Origin: Cyathus striatus
Taxonomy: Eukaryota; Basidiomycota; Agaricomycetes; Agaricales; Nidulariaceae
Direction of reading: 5' to 3'
Length of the DNA stretch: 64,000 nucleotides
Assembly: GCA_025738555.1 (NCBI GenBank)
Contig: JAOVFP010000023.1
Span: 992,001-1,056,000, forward strand
The notes under the pieces are model-generated. The model ran no database searches and was not told the DNA's origin. It saw nothing but the letters and a program-made list of their open reading frames with translations. The position numbers and the translations under genes were made by a program. Below, piece after piece: positions 1-11,221 of this stretch (positions within the stretch are counted from its first letter, which is position 1; each line of letters opens with the position of its first letter).

Positions 1-134
1 CTGGTTCGGTTTGCAGGGATCTGATTCCGTTCCGTTCGCTGGTTGTTGTGTTCTTTCTGTCTCTCATCTCTTCCTCTTCCTCTTCCTCTTTCTCCTCATC
101 CATGTCCTCCTCTTAACACTATATATCCCCTCCG

Positions 135-2646
135 ATGCACATCCACTCCCAGCTCCCCTTCCCCTCCGACCTCCCCCCCGCCTTCCCAATGCGCCCCGAC
201 CACTTCAACCCCGCCCCCTCACCCCACGACCCAGCCGTCGATTTCCGTACGTTCTACCCGTACACTCCCAACGAGGTCAAGCACCGAAAGCGTACCACCA
301 GCGCACAGCTCAAGATCCTCGAGGATGTTTTTAAGCGCGACACAAAACCGAATGCCCAGTTGCGCAATGATCTCGCCAGCCAACTCGAAATGACCCCCCG
401 CGGTGTCCAGGTATGCCGTCTGTCAACGTCCTCTTCGACGTTTCTTGCTTACATCTGTCTGCCTCTTCTTTCTTCCGGCGCGTTCAGGTCTGGTTCCAAA
501 ATCGGTGTGTGCCCGTCTTTTCCTTTTTATTTCTGCTTTTTTTTACTCAAGAAAAAATCTCGTCGATCGTTTCCAGTCGCGCAAAAGAAAAAAATAAAGC
601 TAGCAAGCTGACACTCTCCAAGGCCTTCTCCCAGCCCAGCCCCTCCCCAAACGATCTCTCCTCTGCCGCTAGCCCATCTGTCAAGGAGGACCCTGCCGCT
701 GCAGATGAACTTGGTCAGAGCCCTGCTCAGCACGAGTCTTCTCCCGAGGTCCCTGACGCGTCTGCAACGCCATCAGCCACGAGCCCTTCCCCTCCACAGC
801 TCCAAGTCATTACCGATCCCTCAAATCCCTCCTGGAACCATGATTCTGCCGATGACCTACCACCTGACAGTGCTTCGTCCTTCGCTCCCCAGCCCAATCC
901 CTTCCCCGCAAGCGATCTATATGCTTACCGCCGTGGTTCCTTACCTGTCAATGCCTTCCCCTCCCCTAGTCCCGAACGAGACGGCCCTCCCTCCATTGAC
1001 GCCTTTGATCCACTCGCACGCCGCAGGTCTGTCGATGCCAGCCTTCAGCGCCTCGCCAATAACCCCTACGCCCCTCTCGCCCGCGCCAAAAACGGCGCTT
1101 TGTTTGGTCCTCGCTACGGCGTTGTTCCTGCCCCTCGTTACAACATCCCAGGTCGCGCTCCCTACGGTCAAAGACCTGGTCTTGCCAACCATGCAACTAC
1201 CTCTCACTTCCTTGACATGCGCCGTTCTTCGGTCGACCCTCGCGCTTTCCGATTCTCTTCCACCCGTGGAAATTTATCACCCTCTCCTTCTCCCCTCTCA
1301 CCGTACCACGGCACGCGCGCATCGTTGCCCGACCATTCGCTTTACACTGTCACCTCAAGACCACTTATCTCGCCTATTCCAGGACCGCTTCCATCTCCTC
1401 ATTTCTCCTTTGGTGATGCCAGTACGCCGTCCATGACCTCCCCCAGCTCAGGTGAAAGCGAGCGCAACTCTCCGGACTCGCTTCGCTCCTTCCCCTTCCG
1501 CAGTGATGAACGTGATGAAGATGATCGCATATCCAGTGTATCCTACGACGCGTACTCGCGATTTGGTTCGATCGCGTCCATTGCCACCAGTGAATCTAGC
1601 CTTCATAGCGCGTACTATTCCGACATTGGTGGCACCGCCGTTGATGCCGATCTCTCTGCCAATCTCCGTTCCGACAGGCATGATTCCTGGTCAGTATAGT
1701 GCCGCTTTGTTACCTGTTTTCCCTTGTTTTGGAAAAGAACTAATATGAAGATGTTTGATTTTTATTGCAGCACACCAGGCCAGTTCTTAGCTATGGTGCC
1801 AGGCCTTGATGCCAATGGTCAACAGTCGCTGACAGATCCCATGCCTAATACCTTGGGATTGGCATCTTATGGCCCTCAAGATGACTCTAGTGCCTCGACG
1901 GCAGATGGGGTTTCGGTTATCGAAGGCGGCGATTCACGGACCGACTCTGCGGCATCATACCCATCACCTGCTTCGACCATTTCACCTGGCGGGGGCAGTC
2001 CCCACACTCAAGACGGTCAGCCTGCAACCACTCCTCCTTCGACCGTTCCGATCTCTCGTACGAGCGAGCTGGCCTTTGCTCTGCAAAGTAGACCTGATCA
2101 GGTACGCACGGGACTGCCTCCTAGACAAAGTTTGATTGCTGATATCACGATTTTGCGCCAGGCACAAACGATGCACTCTAACATTCCCTCCCAGGAACAT
2201 CTTCAGTCCTCGAATTACTCCCAGTCAACCCACCAAGATTCCCCTTCTGATTCTGGGTTATCGAGTGGCGTGCCTGAATCATCTACCTCTACTTTCTACT
2301 ACCCTCATCAAGCGGATCATGGTGGTCAGCGCAACGTTGACGTGTCGGTCCAAATGCAGACTTCAATCCGAACTATGGCACCGAATGCGATTCGAATGTA
2401 TTCTCTGCTGGGCACTTTGGTCCAGCGGGGTACGACTCTGTGGGTAACAGTTATCCTATCGACGGTCCTGGCGACCACTCGTTGCAACCCCATCACCATC
2501 AGCAACACCACCAGCAACAACATCCTCAGCTGGAGTACCCGCAAGTCTGTAGTATGCCAGACATCTATGCGCCGTACTCGGATTCGATAGTGTCCTCCAT
2601 TGATAACACTATATCCAGTATGGACAGCTACATTTCGTACACCTGA
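135..2646 (+). CDS. Homeodomain transcription factor
   Basis: Nuclear DNA-binding regulator of the homeobox class; targets unknown. Exons read are 135-410, 488-504, 577-1689 and 1771-2646. The homeodomain starts near residue 53 (basic run RKRTTSAQLKILEDVF) and ends with the recognition helix VWFQNRRAKEKNK, seen only when the introns at 411-487 (gtatgc...ttcag) and 505-576 (gtgtgt...ccag) are removed. The remaining roughly 650 residues are low complexity, rich in Ser, Pro, Thr and later His/Gln (HHHQQHHQQQ near the end), as expected for an activation region. The start ATG at 135 gives a short leader before the domain; an in-frame ATG at 189 is possible. The last exon changes reading frame between about 2320 and 2430, so either a 100-nt intron (2325-2424) or an indel is needed to reach the stop at 2644-2646. 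Family call is sure; biological role is not inferable. Confidence 0.9.
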
Positions 2647-4553
2647 TTTAGGGCTTTCTCTACTCTCCGCCGCTTGAAATCGCATATCCGGACGCTCGTT
2701 ACTACATCACATTTCACTCGTTATTTATATCTATCTTACCCCTCAATGCAAGCTTAATACCACGTTGGATCCTCCTTTGTCTCATACTGCAAGTGCATCC
2801 TCGTTGTCATTATATCAATCCACTCCCTACAATCTCCATCACACGAACTGTTCGTCAATCCTTTCCACTTCACACCCTTTCTATTTTTGCATTTCCTTCC
2901 CTCCTTTTTTATATCCTTAACATGCCATACCCAGGACATTTTCTTTTGTTACTTCACTTTTGTTTGGCTATCCCGGGTGCATTCCAGTATCTGATACTTA
3001 TGTTAAGCGATAGTGTATACTAATCTTCACAGTTTCTGTTCGTTCTTTTTCTCGCTTTTTCTTTTCGTTCGGGTAATCTTTCGTCTTTCTATTTTGTTTA
3101 TTAACATCTTATCTACTGTACATATCCAAAGTACATAGTTTGCATATGGTAGTATCGCAAATGTAATTACTCTCCAACGTCAAATACAAATCAAATCATT
3201 TGTCACGTACATAACCTTTCCAAACTTCAACGTACTTGTACAAAGATTGACAACATAGTTATCACTAATCATCAAGCGATCGTAAATACATGTTCCGTCA
3301 TCGTTGATGTCGGTTTGACACAATCTTATGTCGGAGTCGGTGAGAAAATAGACTGGTTCAACTCGAGATTTGCTCAAAGATTTCCTGTGTAATTGGATCA
3401 TTTTTCATTTTTCTTCGGCAAGGGTGACCTAGAGTGATGTTCTGATAGTCAAACTATAGCTGCGATCTGTTGCAATGATTGGAAAGTAGACTACCTCTGC
3501 ATCGACTAAATAAAGCTGAAATGATGTTTATGATACTTATCGCTAGGCTTCTGTCTGAATCCGACGGTAGTGGCAAGATATTCAAGATAAGCTATAGATG
3601 TGGATCTATGATTTGTCGAGGTGCAAGGTCCCACAGAAAGGCGCGAGGGACTCGGCTGCAACTTAAACGAAACGAAAGATTTTTTATGTCAGAAAGATCG
3701 CAATTTGTCGTGAAGTTCGGTACGTAGCGTTCGCTTACGGAGGACGCGGTCACGAGCAATGCCAAGCGACGCGATTGGACGCGCGTGACCTCGCGTGACC
3801 CTTTGCGATCTTCCCATGCCCAAATTGGCAAGCAAGTTTCCTCCAATAACATTAACAATGTTTTGTTGTCGAGTTCTGCGAAGATCTGTGCATCAAAACA
3901 TATCGCAAATTTCTCTTGTCACGTTTCTTCGGTTCTCCGTTATGTCTGGACTCTGGACTCTGAGTTGTCAATGTCATGGCTTAAATGTGGTGGCCTTTAG
4001 ACTGACCCTACGACACATTGCACTACGCTTGTGGCCCACGTTGTAACTTTCAAGCTCCTGGCCTTACATTTCGTGCTGTTTCTTTACTACATTACGATAC
4101 TTGAAGCTTGACGACCGGTATCAGTAACAACATCCTCTAAAATGTATGCTAATAACGATTGTGAGCTGGAAACTATGCTATCATCTGATATTCAGCGCTC
4201 AGCCTTTGCCATAGTCTTGCTACAGTCTGCGTAATATCAGTGTGGAATACTTACTGCGTTTACGTTTTACCACTGCTACAGCCGCGTGTGCCCCTCGCAT
4301 GCTTATCGCTCATTTTTTGCACATATCACAACCGCCATGGTAAGCACATTCCTCCACTTTGCACGTTGCTTCCGCGTGTAGCCCTCAGTTCGCAGTCCTT
4401 TCATAACAGATAGTTTGCAACGACATGGTCTCTGCTATTTAGTGCCGGCCATCGCATTTCTACCCAGCATCTCTGCCTTTTCTTGCTCGCAGCTGGAAAC
4501 TGTGCTGAGCACAGTCCTTCCCATCTTTTATCCTACATCCCTTATAGATAGCG
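2647..4553. other. Long intergenic stretch
   Basis: About 1.9 kb with no supported gene. It holds the 3' flank of the homeobox gene (T-rich, many short AT runs to about 3200) and the upstream region of the coiled-coil gene. Short open frames on both strands (for example 3592-3858 minus and 4415-4657 plus) have no recognisable motif or splice-supported extension. I see no inverted or direct repeat. Confidence 0.6.
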
Positions 4554-6062
4554 ATGGCGAGCGGTCACCGCGTACCGCTGCTTCTTCAACGGATGCCTTC
4601 AACGAAGGTTTATCCAAAGAAGCCTTCCATAATCATTCCGCCGACACCCATTACTAACACTTTCCATAACGATTCGACAGTGGTTGAAAGTGAACAGTTG
4701 CTAAGCACTCACTTATCTCGAGCGAGCTTCACCACCCTCGTCCCTTCTCCGTCTCCCTCCCCCCTTCCTCATGTTATGATGCCTAACTCTTTCTCTATCG
4801 ACCCCCCGAAGCCTATTGCCGCAGAAAGTATCCTATGCCCGGATATCATGGCTGTAGCAGAACTGTTCTCCACGATGAAACATACACTCAGCCAGATGAA
4901 TCAGACTTTCGAAGCTTTAGAAGAGCAGGCACAAAAGATGGTTTTCGTTAGTGCAGATATCCAGGCTAGCGAGCAGGCAAGTCTTTTATTTCTGCGGTTG
5001 TTCGCCGCTTACCCCTTCTATACTTTACAGCTTAAGCAATTGCATGACGAGCTTGAGCAACAGATCGCGAGGCAACATGCTGAAATGCAGCGAGTTAGAT
5101 TACTGCTCGAGGATAAGGTTAAAGAGGCTTTGGAACATCGTCTGAAAGCGCAAGCTTATGAGATGATAAAGAATACCATATCTCAACAGATTGGACACAA
5201 AATTCGATCTGAGGTGAGTCTTCAAGTACAGGATGTATGACAGAAATTAACTTGGATTTAGATGTCGTGCCAAATCCCAAGTAAGTTAAGTCACACGAGT
5301 AAAGCTCGAAGGCCTGTTCTTGAAATCAAGACAAACTTTGATAAGTATGCATCAAGACACATTCATTGGGTGCTATCTGACCCATTTCTTGTATAGCGAA
5401 CCTCGACATATCCTAGTGACCGAGCCAATACATTTAGCTGTACCAGCTAGACCATTACTCCGACCCCTACCAACACCAGAACAATCTCCAATTCCGTCTA
5501 AACCACTTCTTAGGCCTCTTCCCACTCCTGAGCAGTCGCCAATTTATGAGCCGCCGCCTACGGCATTACTTCTGACCTCTCGATATACGAGTCCGCTAAC
5601 TGCGTATCCTCGAGTACCTGTTGCAACACCGGTATCTGGCTCATTCTCTGCGCCGCTTTCACGTGGGATGCATGTTCTTGATACCATCCCTGAGAACCCT
5701 TCTTCTTGCGAGCTTCCTTGTGATTTGCGTTCGCTGTTTTCCCTCCACCGCGTCAAGAAACCATTATTTAGAGACTTCAGTATGTTCTCGAATGATGACA
5801 GTGCCAATTCTTCTCCTAGTAGTGACATGTCTCCCTTGACACCTATGCCTGTCGTGATTCCTCCCCAGAAATAGCCAAAGCACCACTTCGGGATTCATAT
5901 GCACAAGAAAATCCTTCCAGTGGGATGTTCAATATTAATGACGACGAGGTAAACCGATGTAGCATATACCAGATTACGATACTTACTTCATCACATTAGG
6001 TTCCCTACCTCATGATTCCCCCCCCTAAGCCAAGGGGAGATTACTTTTGCAGTGGAAAGTGA
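4554..6062 (+). CDS. Coiled-coil, proline-rich fungal protein
   Basis: Function unknown. Exons read are 4554-4976, 5031-5213, 5262-5343, 5398-5821, 5875-5948 and 6000-6062; every junction keeps frame. The N-terminal about 70 residues are disordered; then comes a long helical coiled coil (LKQLHDELEQQIARQ and following), then a proline-rich tail with an exact tandem repeat of the unit PLLRPLPTPEQSPI, and a final segment ending PPPKPRGDYFCSGK. The intron at 4977-5030 has a GC donor (gcaagt) and is itself open in frame, so two isoforms are conceivable. The architecture and a late motif (LPCDLRSLFSL) match the gene at 33867-34968 (FPVDLRSLLYY), so I treat them as divergent relatives. The upstream ATG at 4415 is in another frame and was not used. 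Exon model good, function unassigned. Confidence 0.7.
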
Positions 6063-6663
6063 ATGCCGCCAACGCGATTGGCAGAATACTACTCGGTTTG
6101 CAAGAAGTTGAAAGCCTACTACTATGCACTCCTTTTCGTTATGTCCCGTTTTGATGTAACGGTTTTCTGCAGCTGGATGCAGAGCTTCGGAATTGTGCTT
6201 TCTTATAGTGACTAGTGTTGGTAGGGCATGTACGCGCTACATACCCTTGTGTATGTTCAAGATTCTTCATACATGTACATATTTATATACTCTGGATCGG
6301 ATTGAGCGATCAATTGAGGTTATAAATGTCAACGGGCGCTTGGGCTTAAGCCTTGCATCATGAACAAAACAAGGATAAGTATCGCATCAAATAGGTACTT
6401 GCAAGTTGGCTTGTATCATTCCAGCACTGCCTAGTGGGAAAGCGCCTAGTGCCAATGCGCCCAAGTTTCATAGTTCAGGAGTTGCTACTACATCAAATTG
6501 CGCACTGTCCCCCGCTATATAAACACACTGGCACCCGACTTCATCTATTCCTTGCTCCTGTTGCCGGTACAGCACTAGCCTCCTGTTCAATATTTCTTCT
6601 GAAAGCGTTGTACGCTTCTCGTCTTTGCTTCATAGTTAATTTCCGATTTCAACGTTAAACACA
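6063..6663. other. Intergenic, upstream of the GT17 gene
   Basis: About 600 bp of AT-rich sequence between two forward genes. An open frame at 6434-6658 has no recognisable motif and runs up to the GT17 start. No repeat or RNA gene seen. Confidence 0.5.
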
Positions 6664-7979
6664 ATGGTCGTCTTACTTCGCGCGCGACCCCGCTTTGCAT
6701 TGATCTTTCTTCCGACGATATTGTTCTTCACAGTGGTGATGTACTACGTGATACAGAACCAGTATCATATCAGAAACACACTATCCTACGCAACGCGGCC
6801 GCTATGGGACTCCGATTCCGCGCCAAAGGATGTTATACCCCACTATTATGCGGAAGGGCTGGCGATGGATTCACATACATGTCAGCTTCATGGCTGGGAC
6901 AAACGAGATAGAACGGATAACGTTAAAGTGCTTGATGCAGTACTTATGAGCAGCGAACTGGATCTTCTTGAGATCCGTATGAGCGAGCTGGACTCGGTTG
7001 TCGACTATTTCTTAATTGTCGAATCCAATGCCACTTTCACTGGCTTGCCGAAGGAAACCTATTTTGCCAACAACCGTCAGCGATACGCCAGATTCGAGCA
7101 TAAGATTGTCTATCATTTGTATGTTGTTCGTGTTCTTAATAAATTATATACTAATGTCGTGGGCTACAGCTTGCCTGGTAAATCATTAATGCCACGTCAA
7201 AGCCCATGGGACGTGGAGGCATATACACGGGATACCATGACGTCTTTGATACGGGATCAAGTTAAGAAGTTTTCCGCAGATACCCAGACATTGGTTTTGA
7301 TGTCTGATGTCGACGAGATACCCGCGGGTCATACACTCGAGCTCTTGAAGTCGTGTAACTTTGGAACATCACTTCATTTACAACTACGAAACTTCTTGTA
7401 TAGGTATTGTGTTTAAGCTGAATATTCCTAGAATCGATACCTATTTACATCAATTGGCAGCTTCGAATGGTATTTGGGACCCAGTAGCTGGCGAGCCAGT
7501 GCGCAGCTGTGGACTCCTACAAGCTATTATCGACACTCCCAGAGTACCGAGGCAATTCTAGCCGATGCAGGATGGCATTGTAGCTACTGCTTCAGGACCA
7601 TCCCCGAATACATTGTCAAAATGAAGGGTTTTTCTCATGCAGACCGGATCGGCGGACGAATTGACCTTTTGGATCCCCAGCGAATTCAAAAGACGATATG
7701 CAAAGGAAAGGATATTTTTGGCATGCTCCCAGAAGCATATAGTGTGAGTTGCTTTTGTGCTCCTTCCGCGTCTCGCCGTTGATATGACTATATCAGTATT
7801 TGGACCTACTCTCCCAAATGAGCCTTGAACCGTGAGTACTTAATTCAACAATGAAATCCTCGGACCTATCTTAAATATGTTTTAGCCTTGCTTCTGCTGT
7901 CGGCCTCCCTCGCTATCTTATCGAGAATTCGGACAGGTTCCGCTTCCTCCTTCCCGGAGGATGCATGCGCGAAGGGTGA
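6664..7979 (+). CDS. GT17 family glycosyltransferase (MGAT3/GnT-III-like)
   Basis: Predicted type II Golgi enzyme of glycosyltransferase family 17; the characterised animal members add bisecting beta-1,4-GlcNAc to N-glycan cores, but fungal substrates are not established. Residues 10-30 form a single signal-anchor helix ([20 protein letters not shown]). The family core follows: [19 protein letters not shown], then [15 protein letters not shown], the acidic motif [11 protein letters not shown], and after an intron [15 protein letters not shown], then the C-terminal [13 protein letters not shown]. Introns at about 7118-7169, 7403-7460, 7756-7796 and 7832-7886 are needed; each restores a family motif. 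The stop TGA is at 7977-7979. Length (about 360 residues) fits the fungal family. It stands alone, followed by a transposon-bearing gap. Family assignment is firm; acceptor specificity is inference. Confidence 0.88.
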
Positions 7980-8367
7980 TTAATTGATTTCTCGAGCACC
8001 CGACCCATCGCACAACTGTCTTGCAGGATCTTGTGCCGGAAACCTGGCTTCACCATCTTATTAAACTGATACTTTAATATTGTTAGAGAAAGTGTCTGAT
8101 ACTCAGAATGTGGCAGCAAGCACCGGTATGTAGCTTCAAGTACCGGGTAACTTCATATTCCCTTTATCCGGGAACAATCCGGGAACGGAGCAGAATGTAA
8201 CTTGTTTTGAACCCTGACTTGATTCAATTTTTTGCCTCTCAGAAAGGATACAAATGATGATGTAATTATGCAATATGTAGAGCACAAATTTGAGACATTG
8301 CGCCACGAGTTTCAAGGAGGTATTAGGCTTGTATTAGGCTTGGGTTGAACCACGGCAGCTGGCGATA
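7980..8367. other. Intergenic between GT17 gene and MITE
   Basis: AT-rich gap of 388 bp with no supported gene. It contains short near-repeats of the form attaggcttg near 8322-8341 and of ccgggaac near 8168-8186, too small to name. Confidence 0.4.
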
Positions 8368-8685
8368 CTAGTAGGGGAAATCAAACTTGCCCTCTTGGCA
8401 AAACGAAACAATTGGCGGTCGAAACAACACAACTTACTGTTACAAGCATACTTAGTCGATGTTGTGTCGGAGCTTGAAGTTGAAGTAAGCGACTGCTTGG
8501 CTCACTCGGACTCGGAGGTGCACGCGTGAACTCCTTGACTCACTTGGAATCAAACTTCAACCCCAGATAGAACTCCGCCAGAGCCATCAGCCATTTGTAA
8601 TAAAACGAATAGTTCCCACGTAACAAAAAAACTGCTTGGCACAACAAAACTGCCAGTTACGCCAACTTTGATTTCCCCTACTTAG
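8368..8685. mobile_element. MITE-like element (318 bp, TA target site)
   Basis: A short non-coding element bounded by terminal inverted repeats. The left end reads CTAGTAGGGGAAATCAAACT and the right end, on the reverse strand, reads CTAAGTAGGGGAAATCAAAG; about 20 of 23 positions agree when one lost A on the left is allowed. A TA dinucleotide directly flanks both ends (8366-8367 and 8686-8687), the target duplication of Tc1/mariner-type elements. There is no open frame of note inside. It lies 176 bp from a second TA-flanked element, but the terminal sequences of the two differ, so one is not simply a derivative of the other. Copy number elsewhere in the genome cannot be judged from this window. 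Confidence 0.65.
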
Positions 8686-8861
8686 TATGCGTTCGGGGTT
8701 TGATGCGAAAAAAATGACCCACTGAGCCTGCCTAAGTATTTATGTATGCATATACAGTATACAACTGTCACATGTGACACTATCGCTTCATGTGGCAATC
8801 TTTCTTATTTTGCTTCTCCTGATCCCAAATCTACACCTATTACACCAATTCTTTTTGAGTA

Positions 8862-8893
8862 TGGTGCAGAGCGCTTAGTCAGCTCCACTTTTG
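8862..8893 (+). repeat. Left terminal inverted repeat of the Tc1/mariner element
   Basis: 32 bp beginning TGGTGCAGAGCG, preceded by the target dinucleotide TA; 30 of 32 bases match the reverse complement of the right end. Confidence 0.88.
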
Positions 8894-9061
8894 GATAGCG
8901 GCGGAATCGGCGGTCAAAAAAAAATGAAATTATCTGGGCATCGATTTATCATTTGAGATATGTATCTACAGCCATTATACCTCTAATACTATGCCTGGAC
9001 CATATAAATCTCAAAAGATATCCCTTGCGCGAGCTCGAGAGGCAAAAGCCAGGAAAAAGGC

Positions 9062-9574
9062 ATGTTACAAGTCCTTAAGGAACAAGGACTTGCAAGGGAG
9101 GGTCTTAAGAAATTGTGTACACAGAAGAAAGGTGACGAGACATCTGGGAAGTGCAAATCTGATGCATCAGACTGTTGTGCACGACACATATTGGAACTCC
9201 AGCCTGATTTTCAGGAGCAGAAGTCACTTGTACAGGAGGTAATTGAGGATGCTGGCCATCTTTGCATCTTCTTACCAAAATTCCATTGTGAACTCAATTT
9301 TATTGAGTACTTCTGGGGGTCAGTAAAACGATATCTCAGAGAACACTGTGATGGCACTTTCACTTCACTACAAGAAAACCCACCAAAAGCACTTGAATCA
9401 GTGCCTGTTGAGCTCATACGGAAATGGGAACATCGCATGATTCATTGGATGGATGCTTATCATGAATGGCTTGGGGTAAAAGAAGCACAAATGAAGGTAA
9501 AACAGTTTTCATCCAGACGTTATACCTCTCATCGTCGGATTCCTGAGATGGTTGCATCGACATTTGATGACTAA
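9062..9574 (+). pseudogene. Truncated DDE transposase (C-terminal part)
   Basis: The open frame 9062-9574 contains FLPKFHCELNFIEYFWG, the block around the third catalytic acid (the Glu of NFIEYFWG) of Tc1/mariner-like transposases common in mushroom fungi, followed by a C-terminal region with KWEHRMIHWMDAYHEWL and SHRRIPE. The first about 90 residues do not resemble the catalytic core; a basic piece in a different frame at 8991-9110 (PGPYKSQKISLARAREAKAR) may be the original N-terminus. The segment with the two catalytic Asp residues is therefore deleted and the frames no longer join. It cannot encode an active transposase, but its ends could be mobilised in trans. Confidence 0.85.
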
Positions 9575-9777
9575 TATTGCCAAATTAAGTAATACATTAC
9601 TATATATGGTAACGATTACATAAGGCGGCAGAATTTGGATCAGACAAAAATCATAACTCCGTCAGTTTTGGGAATTTGGGAATTTCGTCTGACCATTTTG
9701 TTCCCCTTGCCAAAAGAATCATTTTTGTCAGAGGAATAAGGAAAAAAAAGGTTTCCCACGTCTTAATTTTAATTATA

Positions 9778-9809
9778 CAAAAGTGGAGGTGACTAAGTGC
9801 TCTGCACCA
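9778..9809 (-). repeat. Right terminal inverted repeat of the Tc1/mariner element
   Basis: 32 bp; its reverse complement begins TGGTGCAGAGCA. Followed by TA at 9810-9811. Confidence 0.88.
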
Positions 9810-9811
9810 TA

Positions 9812-10322
9812 GCTATTCAAAATATTCACATTCGGATGAATTACACGCAAAACAAAATGATTGACTGTCACGCCACGTGGTGCTGATCAAAATCCATTCC
9901 CATCCACCATTTTGCATATTTGACTAGCTTCCCTTCATCCAATGCATCAAATATTTTACAGTAGAATTCATGAAGTACTACGCTATCCCCCCCATACAGC
10001 ATTTGTAAAAATTGGAGGAGGGAACAAAGAATTATGACAACATCATGTTTTTTCTGTAACGTGTGACGGTTGTATACTGTACTTACGTTTCACTTAGTAC
10101 GCGATTTTGATCAAACGAAACAAATTGTTTCAGGTTCAAAGGGGTGAAGTTGGGGAGGCCATTGAAGTTCTGAACTCGACTTCCGCCTTGGACTCTTGGT
10201 AGGTAAATTATTAGATCGAACTTAAATAATACGGGTAAGAATTTTCTGTCCATATTGAAAATATGTATACATCTAATATATTGCAACTAAATTAAGAACA
10301 AATTAAGCAGCAGGAATTTGAA
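9812..10322. other. Intergenic
   Basis: AT-rich 511 bp between the transposon and the next gene. No supported coding exon, repeat or RNA gene; a small reverse-strand open frame at 10083-10286 shows no motif. Confidence 0.5.
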
Positions 10323-10871
10323 ATGCCTTGGCCTTCAACCATCGTAGAGCAGTTCGATCTCAGCAGTCGCTATATCACGACCAACGAAAACGAATACTAC
10401 GGCGCATACGTTTCCCTTCTAACATATCTATTCCCCCATACCGAACATTTCCAAGTTGTACCACAAGTAACCCCCCTTACTGTTCTCGGATCCATTGGCC
10501 CTTACAGTATCTTATATGTCGTGAAGAAGCGCAACACCCCGGTTTTCTTCCTTCAAATAAAGCCCTTCAGTCACCTCAAGAAGTCTACTCGCGTGGAAGC
10601 TGATGAACAAATGCGCAATATGTTTCATGACTTGGCTAGCATCGGTGACTTTTCTCGCCTTGAAAGGCTTTACGGAGTCAGTGCTCTTGGAACTGCGTTC
10701 TCGGTGTACCAGTATACCAAATCATCCCGCACTCTCACACCAGACATGCACACTGGACTCAGTGACACTGTTCCCGCAGAGCGTTGGAATTATCAACTGT
10801 TGGAACGCGAAGGGGAGGCAAAGTTTAATTCAATCATTAATGAGGTGAAAACATTGGCTAGCGCAATATGA
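10323..10871 (+). CDS. Intronless hypothetical fungal protein (182 aa)
   Basis: A single uninterrupted frame from ATG 10323 to TGA 10871, unusual here because nearly all neighbours have introns. I recognise the general pattern as a protein common in Agaricomycete genomes but know no assigned function. Visible features are a beta-rich core (SIGPYSILYVVKKRNTPVFF followed by LQIKPFSHL), a helical middle (ADEQMRNMFHDLASIGDFSR) and the conserved-looking GVSALGTAFSVYQY. No signal peptide or membrane helix. The strand pattern hydrophobic-QIKP is reminiscent of the (D/E)xK half-motif of restriction-endonuclease-fold proteins, with Gln replacing the acid; this is only a suggestion. It sits beside two transposons, which could explain the intronless form by retroposition. 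Confidence 0.7.
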   Translation: MPWPSTIVEQFDLSSRYITTNENEYYGAYVSLLTYLFPHTEHFQVVPQVTPLTVLGSIGPYSILYVVKKRNTPVFFLQIKPFSHLKKSTRVEADEQMRNMFHDLASIGDFSRLERLYGVSALGTAFSVYQYTKSSRTLTPDMHTGLSDTVPAERWNYQLLEREGEAKFNSIINEVKTLASAI

Positions 10872-11221
10872 GAGTCTGCGCAAGGACCATTTATTTACAC
10901 ATGAATTATAACATTTGGTATTGCGTTTGCATGTAGTTATACAAGGACATGCATTTGGTATAACATCATAACACGTCTACAAATCAAGCAGACCTTGAAA
11001 GCAATCCGAAGTAATACAAAGGAAAAGGTGACTACTAGTACGAATAAAAATTATCTATATGCAGATGCAGAAGTGGTACGTGGAGCAGGAGAATATTTGG
11101 AAGGGTATACAAATAATGGAAGATTATGATCGAGGTCCAACAAGTATACTTTTTCTTCTTCTCGCTCTCTCGAGTGGAGGAAGATGGTCATCCATGGTGA
11201 TAGCTTCGTAGAAGTTAGTTT
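10872..11221. other. Convergent 3' intergenic region
   Basis: About 350 bp between two converging genes, AT-rich, containing their 3' untranslated regions. Nothing else seen. Confidence 0.5.

Larger units (their letters stand above)
8862..9809 (+). mobile_element. Tc1/mariner-like DDE transposon, internal deletion derivative
   Basis: A 948-bp element with 32-bp terminal inverted repeats at 8862-8893 and 9778-9809; both begin TGGTGCAGAGC when read inward, and they differ at only two positions (12 and 21). TA occurs immediately outside each end (8860-8861, 9810-9811), the hallmark target duplication of the superfamily. Inside is the C-terminal part of a DDE transposase on the same strand. Full-length relatives known to me in Agaricomycetes are considerably longer and carry the first two catalytic Asp residues, which are missing here, so this copy looks non-autonomous. 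The near identity of the two ends suggests a fairly recent insertion. Confidence 0.88.
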
